Positions 43,109 through 52,014 of a stretch of 64,000 nt of DNA are shown piece by piece. The notes below the pieces were generated by a model. The model searched no databases. It worked only from the letters and a program-made list of their open reading frames with translations, and was not told where the DNA came from. Position 1 is the stretch's first letter; every line of letters begins with the position of its first letter. The stretch covers positions 3,669 to 67,668 of the forward strand of contig CAZQBV010000003.1 of NCBI GenBank assembly GCA_964592125.1. Reading direction: 5' to 3'. A program made the position numbers and the translations under genes. Origin of the DNA: UBA5399 sp964592125. Lineage in GTDB: Bacteria; Bacillota; Clostridia; Christensenellales; Christensenellaceae.

Positions 43109-43798
43109 ATGGCAACAATACCAACGCCGGTAACGGCAGGGACAACAGGCACGACGTCCACACAAAGCACAAACCGGGTTCCCAAACAGAATCTGGGGAA
43201 GAACGAGTTTCTACAAATATTGGCAGTACAGATGTCCAATCAGGATCCTTTGGAGCCTACGAGCGATACCGAATGGATTGCCCAAATGGCACAGTTTTCT
43301 TCATTGGAACAAATGCAGGAAATGAATGCTTCTGTTACAAGCCAAAAAGCGCACTCCATGATTGGAAAATTTGTAGCTGCGGATGTGAAGGATGCAACTG
43401 GAGCAACGCAGAGTATACAGGGTCTTGTTTCTGGAGTTGTAAAATCTGGTGGAACAGATTACCTGATAGTAGGTGATTTTAAAGTGCCGATGGAATCGGT
43501 GAAGTATGTTTATGACAGTGGTATAGATCAACAAGCGCTGGTGGCACAAACAGCAAACTTGATTGGCAAAACAGTAACGGCAGAAGTGGCGACAAACGAA
43601 AAAGACGAGTCGGGCAACTATAAAACCGAGAAAATTACGGGTGAAGTAGAATATGTTGTCATAGAAAATGGCATTATGTATGCCAAACTGAAAGACACGG
43701 CCGATATGAAGGGCAGAAAAATCATGATTTCGGATATTATACAATTTGGAGCGACAAGCGCAAGTGGCAGTGAAGAGACTGTTGCTGGAGAGGGCTGA
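43109..43798 (+). CDS. flgD: Flagellar hook capping protein FlgD
   Basis: Predicted 229 aa. LGKNEFLQILAVQMSNQDPL and EWIAQMAQFSSLEQMQEM are the FlgD signature; a beta-rich domain follows. FlgD caps the growing hook. Its start is 30 bp after fliK, with AAGGAAA upstream. Confidence 0.96.
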   Translation: MATIPTPVTAGTTGTTSTQSTNRVPKQNLGKNEFLQILAVQMSNQDPLEPTSDTEWIAQMAQFSSLEQMQEMNASVTSQKAHSMIGKFVAADVKDATGATQSIQGLVSGVVKSGGTDYLIVGDFKVPMESVKYVYDSGIDQQALVAQTANLIGKTVTAEVATNEKDESGNYKTEKITGEVEYVVIENGIMYAKLKDTADMKGRKIMISDIIQFGATSASGSEETVAGEG

Positions 43799-43885
43799 GA
43801 TATCCGATGTGCTAATCTGAGTAAGAGAACTTTAAGGAGTAACCTTATTCAACATTATTGGCAATGATGGCTACTATAATAATGA

Positions 43886-43913
43886 TTGAATACAATTAAA
43901 ATTTATATATAAT
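43886..43913 (+). promoter_or_regulatory. SigA-type promoter of flgE
   Basis: TTGAAT (43886-43891), 16-bp spacer, TATAAT (43908-43913), 25 nt before the flgE start. The 139-bp gap holds nothing else I can support. Confidence 0.65.
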
Positions 43914-43937
43914 GGATAGTAGAGGAGGATCTTCACT

Positions 43938-45233
43938 ATGATGAGATCACTGTTCTCTGGTGTAACAGGTCTAAGATCACACCAGACGAAAATGGACGTA
44001 GTAGGTAATAATATTGCCAACGTAAATACGTTGGGATATAAAAAGAGCGTAACAAACTTTGCAGATTTGTATAGTCAAACGATGTCTATCGCTTCCGGCC
44101 CTACAGGCGAAATTGGTGGAACCAATGCAAGGCAAATTGGGTTGGGCACAAAGGTGAATTCTATCGTAATCAAACACAGCCCGGGTGCTGCGCAATACAC
44201 TGGAAATACACTGGATGTAGCAATTGAAGGCGATGGATTTTTCATTCTAAGGACAAATGAAGGCGAACGTTATTCGCGTGCTGGTGATTTGGCGGTGGAT
44301 GGAGCGGGCTCTTTGGTGAACCAGAGTGGCTTCAAGGTGCAAGCCTATAATAGTGTATATCAACAAGGTACAATAGGCAAAGCGAAACCGACGGGCTTGA
44401 CAACGGGAATTGGCACAATAAAATTTGACCCAGCCGGATCTACGAATGTAGGTTTTGTTTCGGATCCGGCAATGGTAAATGTACCTTCTGGCACGTATAC
44501 TTTTTCTTTCGGACAAGCAACTGCCCCGAATATGCCTGCTGTGCAGATTTATAGAAATGGCGTTGATGTGACAGATATTATGGGGCCTGTTACGATTACG
44601 AAAGGTGGTACCGCTGTAACAACCACTGCTCAGCTTGTGAATGCTACAGCCAATGTTCAAGATGATCTTGAAATTAGTATACCAGCATTTGGTAAAATAA
44701 AATTTGGTATTGCCCCAAACTCTACAGATGGTGCAAAAGTATTATCTGATTTGGAAGATGTGATAGACAATGCGTTCATTACTGTATCCAACAATGATGG
44801 ATTTGTATCTGGAACACAGCGAGGTAATATGGAGATAGACCAAGAGCTGTACACAAACTTCGCTGTGAATGAACGTGGTCAATTGATTGCACAGTTGAAA
44901 GAAGATGTAACCATTAATGGTGTGAGATTTGCAAAAAATGAACAAATTGTATTGGGCTTTTTAGCATTGGCCACATTTACGAATAACGAAGGTTTGGAAA
45001 AAGTAGGTACAAATATGTACAGATCTTCGGCAAACTCGGGCTTGGCACAGTACGGCAGACCGGGAGAGCCGGGCTTTGGTGGTTTGACACCATCCTCTCT
45101 GGAAATGTCCAATGTAGACCTTTCGGAAGAAATGGTGAATATGATTACCACACAAAGGGGATTCCAAGCGAATTCCAGAATTATTACTACATCAGATTCT
45201 ATGCTGGAAGAATTGGTAAATCTGAAACGATAA
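43938..45233 (+). CDS. flgE: Flagellar hook protein FlgE
   Basis: Predicted 431 aa. N-terminus LFSGVTGLRSHQTKMDVVGN followed by NIANVNTLGYKKSVTNF, GDGFFILRTNEGERYSRAGD, and C-terminal EMSNVDLSEEMVNMITTQRGFQAN. Central ~150 residues form the variable D2 domain. GAGGAGG precedes the two adjacent ATGs. Starts a new unit with flbD-motA-motB-fliL. Confidence 0.96.
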   Translation: MMRSLFSGVTGLRSHQTKMDVVGNNIANVNTLGYKKSVTNFADLYSQTMSIASGPTGEIGGTNARQIGLGTKVNSIVIKHSPGAAQYTGNTLDVAIEGDGFFILRTNEGERYSRAGDLAVDGAGSLVNQSGFKVQAYNSVYQQGTIGKAKPTGLTTGIGTIKFDPAGSTNVGFVSDPAMVNVPSGTYTFSFGQATAPNMPAVQIYRNGVDVTDIMGPVTITKGGTAVTTTAQLVNATANVQDDLEISIPAFGKIKFGIAPNSTDGAKVLSDLEDVIDNAFITVSNNDGFVSGTQRGNMEIDQELYTNFAVNERGQLIAQLKEDVTINGVRFAKNEQIVLGFLALATFTNNEGLEKVGTNMYRSSANSGLAQYGRPGEPGFGGLTPSSLEMSNVDLSEEMVNMITTQRGFQANSRIITTSDSMLEELVNLKR

Positions 45234-45254
45234 TGAACGAAATAGGAGCATTCA

Positions 45255-45545
45255 ATGATCGAAGTTTCTAAATTAAATGGTGAGAAATATTATGTGAATG
45301 CGGAGACAATAGATTTTATTGAAGAGACTCCAGATACTGTGTTGACTCTGGCATCGGGAAAAAAACTTCTGGTGCTGGAGCCACCAAGTATCATAATAAA
45401 AAGGATTGTAGCCTACAAGCAGCTTATATATTTAAATCTTCCCACCACGCTTTCAGATACGCTGGAGCAGGTTTCGGGTCTTGTTGAAGAAACAAGGGAG
45501 GCTAGACAAAATAATTTAGAAGGCAGACGCCTTCTGGAGGGGTGA
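45255..45545 (+). CDS. flbD: FlbD family protein
   Basis: Predicted 96 aa. MIEVSKLNGEKYYVNAETID and FIEETPDTVLTLASGKKLLV are the small FlbD (YlzI) family pattern; function is not established. Between flgE and motA as in other clostridia. The C-terminal 30 residues are a charged extension. Confidence 0.9.
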   Translation: MIEVSKLNGEKYYVNAETIDFIEETPDTVLTLASGKKLLVLEPPSIIIKRIVAYKQLIYLNLPTTLSDTLEQVSGLVEETREARQNNLEGRRLLEG

Positions 45546-45551
45546 TATAAC

Positions 45552-46352
45552 TTGAATATTGCACTTATACTGGGTTGGGGAATTGCAATAGGTTGTACAA
45601 TTGCATCTATTATGATGACGGGAGCGATTGGGGATTACATTGATCCTGGCTCTATTTTCATTGTGGTAGGTGGTACCATTGGTGCTTGGTTTGCGGCTAT
45701 GCCTATGAATGATATCAAGAATATATTTACATTGGTAAAAGTGGCAATGCAAAATACAGAGCTGGATCTAAACCAACAAATAGAAGATATTGTGGAAATG
45801 GCAAACATTGCGAGAAAAAATGGACTTTTGGCATTGGAAGACAAGGTGAACAGCATGGAGGATCCGTTTATGAAAAATGGTGTTATGCTGATTCTAGATG
45901 GTACAGACCCAGAGTTGGTGAAGAATGTGATGGAGACAGAGGTTTACTTTATAGATGAACGGCATTCCAGAAATGCGGCTTTGTTTGATAAGGGCTCTGC
46001 TTTGGCACCTGCTTTTGGTATGATAGGTACTTTGATTGGTCTTATTAACATGCTTCAAAAGCTGGATGACCCAAGCAACCTGGGGCCATCTATGGCCGTT
46101 GCGTTGATTACAACATTTTATGGTGTTATTATAGCTAATATAATGTTTAATCCTATATCCTCGCATTTAAAAGCGAAGAGTGCGGATGAACAAATACAGA
46201 AGAATATTATTATAGAAGGAATTTTGTCTATTCAAGATGGTGAAAATCCACGTGTGATAAGGGACAAACTGAAAGCATTTATCTCTAAAACTGCTGCAGC
46301 ATCGGCAGGTGAAGAGGGAGCTGCGCCCTCTGAAGGGAGCGGCGGAGTATGA
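45552..46352 (+). CDS. motA: Flagellar motor stator protein MotA
   Basis: Predicted 266 aa. Four membrane segments; DPGSIFIVVGGTIGAWFAAM and the conserved GSALAPAFGMIGTLIGLINML. The cytoplasmic loop carries the charged residues that contact FliG. TTG start with GGAGGGG upstream. The end overlaps motB by 4 nt (ATGA). Confidence 0.96.
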   Translation: MNIALILGWGIAIGCTIASIMMTGAIGDYIDPGSIFIVVGGTIGAWFAAMPMNDIKNIFTLVKVAMQNTELDLNQQIEDIVEMANIARKNGLLALEDKVNSMEDPFMKNGVMLILDGTDPELVKNVMETEVYFIDERHSRNAALFDKGSALAPAFGMIGTLIGLINMLQKLDDPSNLGPSMAVALITTFYGVIIANIMFNPISSHLKAKSADEQIQKNIIIEGILSIQDGENPRVIRDKLKAFISKTAAASAGEEGAAPSEGSGGV

Positions 46353-47260
46353 GGCAAAAGAAACAGCGCGATGAAGGTGGTGGCGCAAGCTGGATGGATA
46401 CATATGGAGATCTTGTAACCTTACTGCTGTGTTTCTTTGTTATGCTGTTTGCGTCCTCTACTGTAAATGAAGAAAAATGGGTTGCGTTGATAAACTCCTT
46501 TAAAAGTTATCCTACGGGTTCGGTAATAGAAACGATAGATGTAAACGCTCCTACGCCCGGTTTTTCGGAATCAGACCAGATGCTGGATACCAATATGGCA
46601 CCAAGCAGCCAAGAAGAAGCGGACTTGCAACAACAGCTGGCACAATTGCAAGAGGCCAACAAATCTGATGCACAAAGGGCAATAGAGCAGGAGTTTAATC
46701 AGCTGTATGAGCAAATATCCGAATATATTGGGGAAACGGGACTGGAATCTCAATTGCTTTTAAACAAAAGTGGAAGAGAGATATACTTGACCATTGTGGA
46801 TGGGGTACTATTTGATTCGGGAAGTGCCACAATACGAGAAGATGCGAAACCTATGTTGACTGAGATTGGCACTATGGTAAATACGTATTTGAATAGCATA
46901 CAGCAAATAACGGTGGAAGGGCATACAGATAATGTACCCATAAGCAATTCGATGTTCAATGATAACTTGGATTTGTCATCCATGCGCGCAAACAATGTGG
47001 CTAGGTTTGTTTCCACAAATAGTGGCATTGGTAAGCATATGTTTATTAGCTTGGGTCGTTCTGAATTTGACCCGCTTGTACCCAACGACTCGCCCGAAAA
47101 CAAACAGAAAAATCGAAGAGTACAGATGATTTTATTGGCAAAGAATGTGGATGCATTGACACAAGGGGTTTCAAGCTATGGTGGGGCAGATGCCACTGTG
47201 GGGGAAGAAGAAACCAACGTAGTAATGAATACAGAAAACAGCGATGCTGTGCAGCCGTAA
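46349..47260 (+). CDS. motB: Flagellar motor stator protein MotB
   Basis: Predicted 303 aa. One membrane helix beginning WMDTYGDLVTLLLCFFVMLF with the ion-binding Asp21, a plug/linker, and an OmpA-like peptidoglycan-binding domain (ITVEGHTDNVPISN, MRANNVARF, ENKQKNRRVQMIL). Whether it uses H+ or Na+ cannot be decided from sequence alone here. Confidence 0.96.
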   Translation: MRQKKQRDEGGGASWMDTYGDLVTLLLCFFVMLFASSTVNEEKWVALINSFKSYPTGSVIETIDVNAPTPGFSESDQMLDTNMAPSSQEEADLQQQLAQLQEANKSDAQRAIEQEFNQLYEQISEYIGETGLESQLLLNKSGREIYLTIVDGVLFDSGSATIREDAKPMLTEIGTMVNTYLNSIQQITVEGHTDNVPISNSMFNDNLDLSSMRANNVARFVSTNSGIGKHMFISLGRSEFDPLVPNDSPENKQKNRRVQMILLAKNVDALTQGVSSYGGADATVGEEETNVVMNTENSDAVQP

Positions 47261-47292
47261 GAAATAAATATAAACGAAGAAGGAACTGAGTG

Positions 47293-47775
47293 ATGAATAA
47301 GAGAAAAACAGCAGTGATATTGGTGATTATAATGATTCTGGCCTTGGGACTTTCAGCATGTAGCCTATTTGGTGGTGGCGACAAAGCAGAAGGTGAATTG
47401 CCGGAGCTTAAGAAGCGGTTTTATTTTACACCAGGTGAGCCTTTTGTTGTAAATTTGAAGCAAGAACCTGTGGCTGAACAGACAGCGGCTGATGCAACAA
47501 CAGCGACTACCAACACAAGCAAAAAAGCACCGCCGTTGGCTAAGGTATCGGTTTCGTTGGTTACTTTGGAAAAAGATATGACAGCAGTGCTGGAGCAAAA
47601 CCAGCCTGCAATACGAAATATTTGTATAGAGATCATTCGTAACATGACTGAAAAAGAGGCACGGGCGGATGATGCGATTGAAGTATTGGAAGCGGAAATG
47701 ACGAAACAATTGACTGAATTTTTGAATATGCCAGAATTTCATGCGGTGTATATCAGTGATTTTGTAATTCAATAA
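47293..47775 (+). CDS. fliL: Flagellar basal body-associated protein FliL (lipobox-like N-terminus)
   Basis: Predicted 160 aa. N-terminal hydrophobic segment AVILVIIMILALGLSAC includes LSAC, a good lipobox, followed by a Gly-rich stretch; most FliL proteins have an uncleaved anchor. The rest fits FliL: RFYFTPGEPFVVNL, ISLVTLEKDM-type strand and the C-terminal FLNMPEFHAVYISDFVIQ. FliL rings the stators. ATG 47293 has AAGGA 8 nt upstream. Confidence 0.85.
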   Translation: MNKRKTAVILVIIMILALGLSACSLFGGGDKAEGELPELKKRFYFTPGEPFVVNLKQEPVAEQTAADATTATTNTSKKAPPLAKVSVSLVTLEKDMTAVLEQNQPAIRNICIEIIRNMTEKEARADDAIEVLEAEMTKQLTEFLNMPEFHAVYISDFVIQ

Positions 47776-47925
47776 AATTCACGATTCCGTAGTAAGTGGC
47801 GGGTAGTTTGGATGCGGACAGAAAAATATATTTGTCAATGTTCCGTTTTTAAGGAAAACATTCAAGTAGCGGGGCATTGGCTATAATGTGAAATAAAAGG
47901 GCGTGTTAAATAAAGTAATGTGGTG

Positions 47926-47954
47926 TTGTGTAATTTTCCGTAAGTTGTTATAAT
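47926..47954 (+). promoter_or_regulatory. SigA-type promoter before fliM
   Basis: TTGTGT (47926-47931), 17-bp spacer, TATAAT (47949-47954), about 87 nt before fliM. An upstream TATAAT at 47881-47886 lacks a good -35. The gap 47776-48040 otherwise appears non-coding. Confidence 0.55.
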
Positions 47955-48040
47955 AATACTATTATTCAAAAAGTCTGTAACGGAATATTGTAAAATGATC
48001 CCACAGGCTTTTTAAGATATTACGCCAGGAGGAAGCCAAT

Positions 48041-49036
48041 TTGGCTAATGTATTATCTCAAAATGAAATAGACGATTTATTAAATGCGTTAAACTCGGGC
48101 GAAGATGTTGCACAAACAGAAGTGTCGACAGATGCTAATGCAGGTGTTCGTATTTATGACTTTAGAACTGCAAACAAGTTCTATAAAGAACAAATGCGTA
48201 CGTTGAATATAGTATTTGATAACTTTGCATTCTTACTTGCCAATAGATTGACAGGTATGTTGCACACTGTTTGTGACATTGAAGTTATTTCTGTAGAAGA
48301 AACTAGTTTTGGTGAATTCAACAACTCATTGCCTTCGCCAGTGGTGTTGGGTATTATAGAAATGGAGCCACTGACAGGTTCTCTGATATTGGAAATGTCT
48401 TCGGCACTGGTATATGGATTGATTAGCAGGCTTTTTGGTGGCATTGCAGATTATACGCAAAGTGATAAAAGCTTTACTGAAATTGAGACATCAATTATAG
48501 AGAATATACTTTACCAAATTATGGGTATACTAAAAGATTCTTGGGAAAAAATAACAGATGTAAATCCAGTTTTGGCAAGAGTGGAATATAGTTCTCAGTT
48601 TTCCCAAATTGTAGAAACGAACGAACCTGCGGCCATTGTCACTTTAAGTGTATCTTTGGATGAAATACAGGGATTGGTTTCTATCTGTATTCCTCATTTG
48701 GCAATACAGCCAATATCTAAACAGCTAAATACTGTGAATTGGACACTTTCTAACCAAAAAGTGCACCATAGGGACAGCAAAGAGGAGGAGATACGCGAAC
48801 AGTTAATGAACACATATGTATCTCTTCGGGCTATTTTTAACGAAACAAAAACGTCACTGCGTGAAATTATGAATATGCAGGTGGGCGATGTGATATGTCT
48901 GGATCATGGAATTAGGGAATATATCAATGTAAATGTGGAAGACATTCCAAAGTTTAAGGGAGTAGTTGGCACGGATAATCATAAATACGCTGTTCAAATA
49001 GCGAAGATTATTAAGGAGAATGAAAACATTGAGTAA
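48041..49036 (+). CDS. fliM: Flagellar motor switch protein FliM
   Basis: Predicted 331 aa. CheY-P binding motif LSQNEIDDLLNAL at the N-terminus; middle CheC-like domain with LVYGLISRLFGG; C-terminal SpoA domain (about 250-325) with LREIMNMQVGDVI. TTG start after CCAGGAGG. Overlaps fliY. Confidence 0.96.
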   Translation: MANVLSQNEIDDLLNALNSGEDVAQTEVSTDANAGVRIYDFRTANKFYKEQMRTLNIVFDNFAFLLANRLTGMLHTVCDIEVISVEETSFGEFNNSLPSPVVLGIIEMEPLTGSLILEMSSALVYGLISRLFGGIADYTQSDKSFTEIETSIIENILYQIMGILKDSWEKITDVNPVLARVEYSSQFSQIVETNEPAAIVTLSVSLDEIQGLVSICIPHLAIQPISKQLNTVNWTLSNQKVHHRDSKEEEIREQLMNTYVSLRAIFNETKTSLREIMNMQVGDVICLDHGIREYINVNVEDIPKFKGVVGTDNHKYAVQIAKIIKENENIE

Positions 49037-50411
49037 TGAGGTTATGAGTCCTGAAGAAATAGAAAGAATGTTGAGCGGTGCAGGCGAGATTGAAGATACA
49101 GGAAGTGCCGATGCTGGGGCAGAGCAAGCCCAGGAGGAAGCACCGCCTATGGAGGAGCCACAGGCAGAAATGCAGCCCGCTGTTGTTGTCGAAGAGCCGC
49201 CTGCACATGGTGAAGGCAAGGCAGAGGTTCAACCGTTGGACGTATCGGATTTTCTTTCCAAAGACGAGCAGGATGTGCTGGGCGAGGTAGGGAATATCTG
49301 TATGGGTACTTCTGCTACAACTATGTCTACCCTGCTTGATAGAAGGGTAATTATTACTACGCCTAAAATATCCATTCATACCTTGGAAACTTTGAGTGAT
49401 GAATATCCGGCACCTTTGGTGGTGGCTGAAGTAAGCTATACAAAGGGGTTGTTTGGCGATAACCTCCTGATATTAAGAGAGTATGATGTTGCACTGATAA
49501 CCAACACTTTGCTTGGGGAAACGGAAGAAATTGACCCGGATAATATTGATCTGAATGAAATACATATGAGTGCCATGAATGAGGTTATGAACCAGATGGT
49601 AGGTTCATCGGCAACCTCTATGGCTGATATATTTGGAAAAACAATTGATATTTCTACACCTACTTCAAAAAGATTAAAAATGGATGAGGGTAATATATCT
49701 GATGTGTTTTCCAAGCGAAATGAACCCTTTGTAAAAATATCTTTCGCAATGGAAATTGAAAATTTGCTTACAAGCGAAATTATGCAAATCATTCCCATTG
49801 AAATGGCACATCAGATGGCAAGGGAAGTACTGGGAGACCAACCGCTTGAAGCAATGGCAACACCTGCGCCTCAACCGGTGGAGGCAGCTTCGCAACCAGT
49901 AGCTGCGACACAGCCAATGGCTGCTGCACCACCGCAACAAGCGCCAATACAGGAGCAACCTATGGATCAACAAATGCCTCAGGAGCAGTTCCAACAACAG
50001 CCGCCAGCATATCAACAACAGCCGGCATACCAACAGCCGCCGATGTATCAGCAACAGCCGATGTATCAGCCGCCGCCACAGCAGCCAATGTATCAAAATG
50101 TGCAGCAACCGTCCTTTCCCAGCTTTTCTACGGGCGAGCCGGGAAGCATGTCATCTGCAGAAAATATTGAGATGATCTTGGATGTTCCCATGCGTGTTAC
50201 TGTGGAGCTGGGTAAGGCGAGGCAGAAGATAAAGAACATATTGGATTACAATATGGGGTCTGTAATTGTGCTGGATAAAATTGCTGGCGAAGCAGTGGAT
50301 ATTCTGGTGAATGGGAAGAGGATAGGTAGAGGTGAAGTAGTAGTTATTGATGATAACTATGGCGTGAGAATTACCGAAATAAATTCTTTTTCCGCACAGG
50401 AATTACTGTAA
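49029..50411 (+). CDS. fliY: Flagellar motor switch phosphatase FliY
   Basis: Predicted 460 aa. N-terminal EEIERMLSG helix (CheY-P binding), then a CheC-like phosphatase domain with two ExxN sites (LGEVGNICMGTSATT; MNEVMNQMVGSSATS), a 95-residue Gln/Pro/Tyr-rich linker, and a C-terminal SpoA (FliN) domain (MRVTVELGKARQKIKNILD). Combines FliN and CheC roles in the C-ring. Start uncertain: TTG 49029 lies 10 nt after AAGGAG, while ATG 49020 is only 1 nt from it; ATG 49044 is a third choice. Confidence 0.95.
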   Translation: MSNEVMSPEEIERMLSGAGEIEDTGSADAGAEQAQEEAPPMEEPQAEMQPAVVVEEPPAHGEGKAEVQPLDVSDFLSKDEQDVLGEVGNICMGTSATTMSTLLDRRVIITTPKISIHTLETLSDEYPAPLVVAEVSYTKGLFGDNLLILREYDVALITNTLLGETEEIDPDNIDLNEIHMSAMNEVMNQMVGSSATSMADIFGKTIDISTPTSKRLKMDEGNISDVFSKRNEPFVKISFAMEIENLLTSEIMQIIPIEMAHQMAREVLGDQPLEAMATPAPQPVEAASQPVAATQPMAAAPPQQAPIQEQPMDQQMPQEQFQQQPPAYQQQPAYQQPPMYQQQPMYQPPPQQPMYQNVQQPSFPSFSTGEPGSMSSAENIEMILDVPMRVTVELGKARQKIKNILDYNMGSVIVLDKIAGEAVDILVNGKRIGRGEVVVIDDNYGVRITEINSFSAQELL

Positions 50412-50493
50412 TATGTTTTTTACTTCCAGCGTAATGTTGGCTATATAAACATAGCTAACATTACCTTACTAATATCGGAAAGGCAGAACCTTT

Positions 50494-51549
50494 ATGTTGG
50501 CCACTCCCAAAAGGATAAGAGTTCTTATTGTAGATGATTCGGTTTTTTTTAGAACCATTTTAACCAACTTATTGCTAAAGTTTCCACAGATACAAGTAGT
50601 GGGGTTGGCGGCTGATGCTGATGAGGCGCAGGCAAAAGTGGTAGAGCTAAAGCCTGATGTGATTACTTTAGATATCAATATGCCCAAAATGAACGGGGTT
50701 GATTTTTTAAAGACGCAAATTCCACGTAAATGGATTCCTGTTGTTGTAATTAGCACTCGGAATGATATTGTTTTTGAGGCAATGGATGCGGGGGCTGTAG
50801 ATTTTGTGGAAAAGCCAAGTATTACGCCTAGGCAAAGTTTGGATGGTTTTGCAAGCGAAATTGCAGATAAAATTACGGTGGCTGCCAATGCAACTCCTGC
50901 AAAAAGCAAAATACGCTCGGCTCCGATTGTTGTACCGCCAGAAAAGGGTGTAGCTTCTGCGCGCTTAGGAGGTGCGGCTACCAAAGGTCTTATTGCGTTG
51001 GGGGCATCAACGGGTGGTACAGAAGCAACAAGTTTTATTTTAAAACAATTGCCAAGCGATATTCCGGGCATGGTAATTGTGCAGCACATGCCGCCGATTT
51101 TTACAAAGATGTATGCGGAACGGTTGAATAGGGAAACCAAGCTAACTGTAAAAGAAGCTGAAGAGCGAGACGTTATTTTGGCGGGGCATGCGTATGTGGC
51201 TCCCGGAGATGCACATATTGAAGTAATTAAAGAAGGTACAGAGCTTTACATACACTGTAACAAAAAGGAAAAAGTGAACGGGCATCGCCCTTCTGTAGAT
51301 GTGATGTTTGACTCTGTGGCAAAATTTGCCGATAAAAGCACAACCGCAATTATATTAACAGGAATGGGTCAGGATGGTGCAAAGGGAATGGTGCGCCTTC
51401 GCAAACGTGGCGCATTTACCATTGGGCAGGACGAAGCCTCCAGTGTGGTATATGGCATGCCTATGGTGGCATATCAACTAGGTGGTGTTGAAAAACAGGC
51501 ACCTTTGGATATGATTGCTCAAGTGTTAATGGAACATTTAAAAAGGTAG
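50494..51549 (+). CDS. cheB: Chemotaxis methylesterase CheB
   Basis: Predicted 351 aa. Receiver domain with DD at 14-15 and Asp60 in TLDINMPKMNG, linker, and a methylesterase domain from about 165 with the Ser in GASTGGTEA, His in VQHMPPIFT and Asp in GMGQDGAKGM. It removes receptor methyl groups, opposing CheR at 59672. Overlaps the convergent flhX gene by 12 bp. Confidence 0.96.
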   Translation: MLATPKRIRVLIVDDSVFFRTILTNLLLKFPQIQVVGLAADADEAQAKVVELKPDVITLDINMPKMNGVDFLKTQIPRKWIPVVVISTRNDIVFEAMDAGAVDFVEKPSITPRQSLDGFASEIADKITVAANATPAKSKIRSAPIVVPPEKGVASARLGGAATKGLIALGASTGGTEATSFILKQLPSDIPGMVIVQHMPPIFTKMYAERLNRETKLTVKEAEERDVILAGHAYVAPGDAHIEVIKEGTELYIHCNKKEKVNGHRPSVDVMFDSVAKFADKSTTAIILTGMGQDGAKGMVRLRKRGAFTIGQDEASSVVYGMPMVAYQLGGVEKQAPLDMIAQVLMEHLKR

Positions 51550-51831
51550 TTTATCTTTGAACGAGCTATCTTGCTGACTGATATAAATTAATATTTGCGC
51601 CACGGCTTCATAAAGTTTTGGTGGAATAATATCTCCAACGGATAGCTGCATAAGCACGTCGGAGAGTTTTTTATCTTCAACAATAGGCACGTCATGTTTT
51701 TGGGCGCTTTCAATAATTTTTTCGGCAACATGCCCCATACCAAGTGCAGCAATGATAGGCGCATCGTCCTTATCGGGATCATAGCGCAAAGCCGCCGCTT
51801 TTGTTTTTTTGTCGGAATTTTTATTAGCCAT
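51538..51831 (-). CDS. flhX: FlhB C-terminal-domain homologue FlhX (YlqH-like)
   Basis: Predicted 97 aa soluble protein resembling only the cytoplasmic domain of FlhB: KAAALRYDPDKDDAPIIAALG, HVAEKIIESAQKHDVPIVEDKKLSDVL, GDIIPPKLYEAVAQIL. The NPTH cleavage motif is absent (it starts just after that point), so it mimics the cleaved FlhB-CC fragment. Such FlhX/YlqH proteins can support export in place of the FlhB C-terminus. It has no ribosome site; the -10 box is 6 nt upstream, suggesting a leaderless mRNA. Divergent from the FliK-like gene. Confidence 0.9.
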   Translation of the reverse strand: MANKNSDKKTKAAALRYDPDKDDAPIIAALGMGHVAEKIIESAQKHDVPIVEDKKLSDVLMQLSVGDIIPPKLYEAVAQILIYISQQDSSFKDKLPF

Positions 51832-51837
51832 AGTATG

Positions 51838-51865
51838 ATTATACTAATTTCAGTTAGAAAAGCAA
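51838..51865 (-). promoter_or_regulatory. Promoter for flhX giving a probably leaderless mRNA
   Basis: Minus strand: TTGCTT (51860-51865), 16-bp spacer, TATAAT (51838-51843). Start of transcription at the usual distance would coincide with the A of the flhX ATG (51831). Confidence 0.65.
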
Positions 51866-51936
51866 TGAAAATACAATGATACAGTGCCTAAAATAATTTG
51901 TTCAAGCAATGAAAAGTAGAAAATAAGGCTTTTATC

Positions 51937-51963
51937 TAAACAAATCAGGCATATGTACGATAT
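51937..51963 (+). promoter_or_regulatory. SigD promoter of the FliK-like gene
   Basis: TAAA (51937-51940), 15-nt spacer, TACGATAT (51956-51963), about 52 nt before the start codon. Its -10 matches that of fliD exactly. Confidence 0.82.
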
Positions 51964-52014
51964 AAAATATATAGTTTGCCTTGGGAAGCAAGTGTTTTGA
52001 GATGGAGGATAGTA

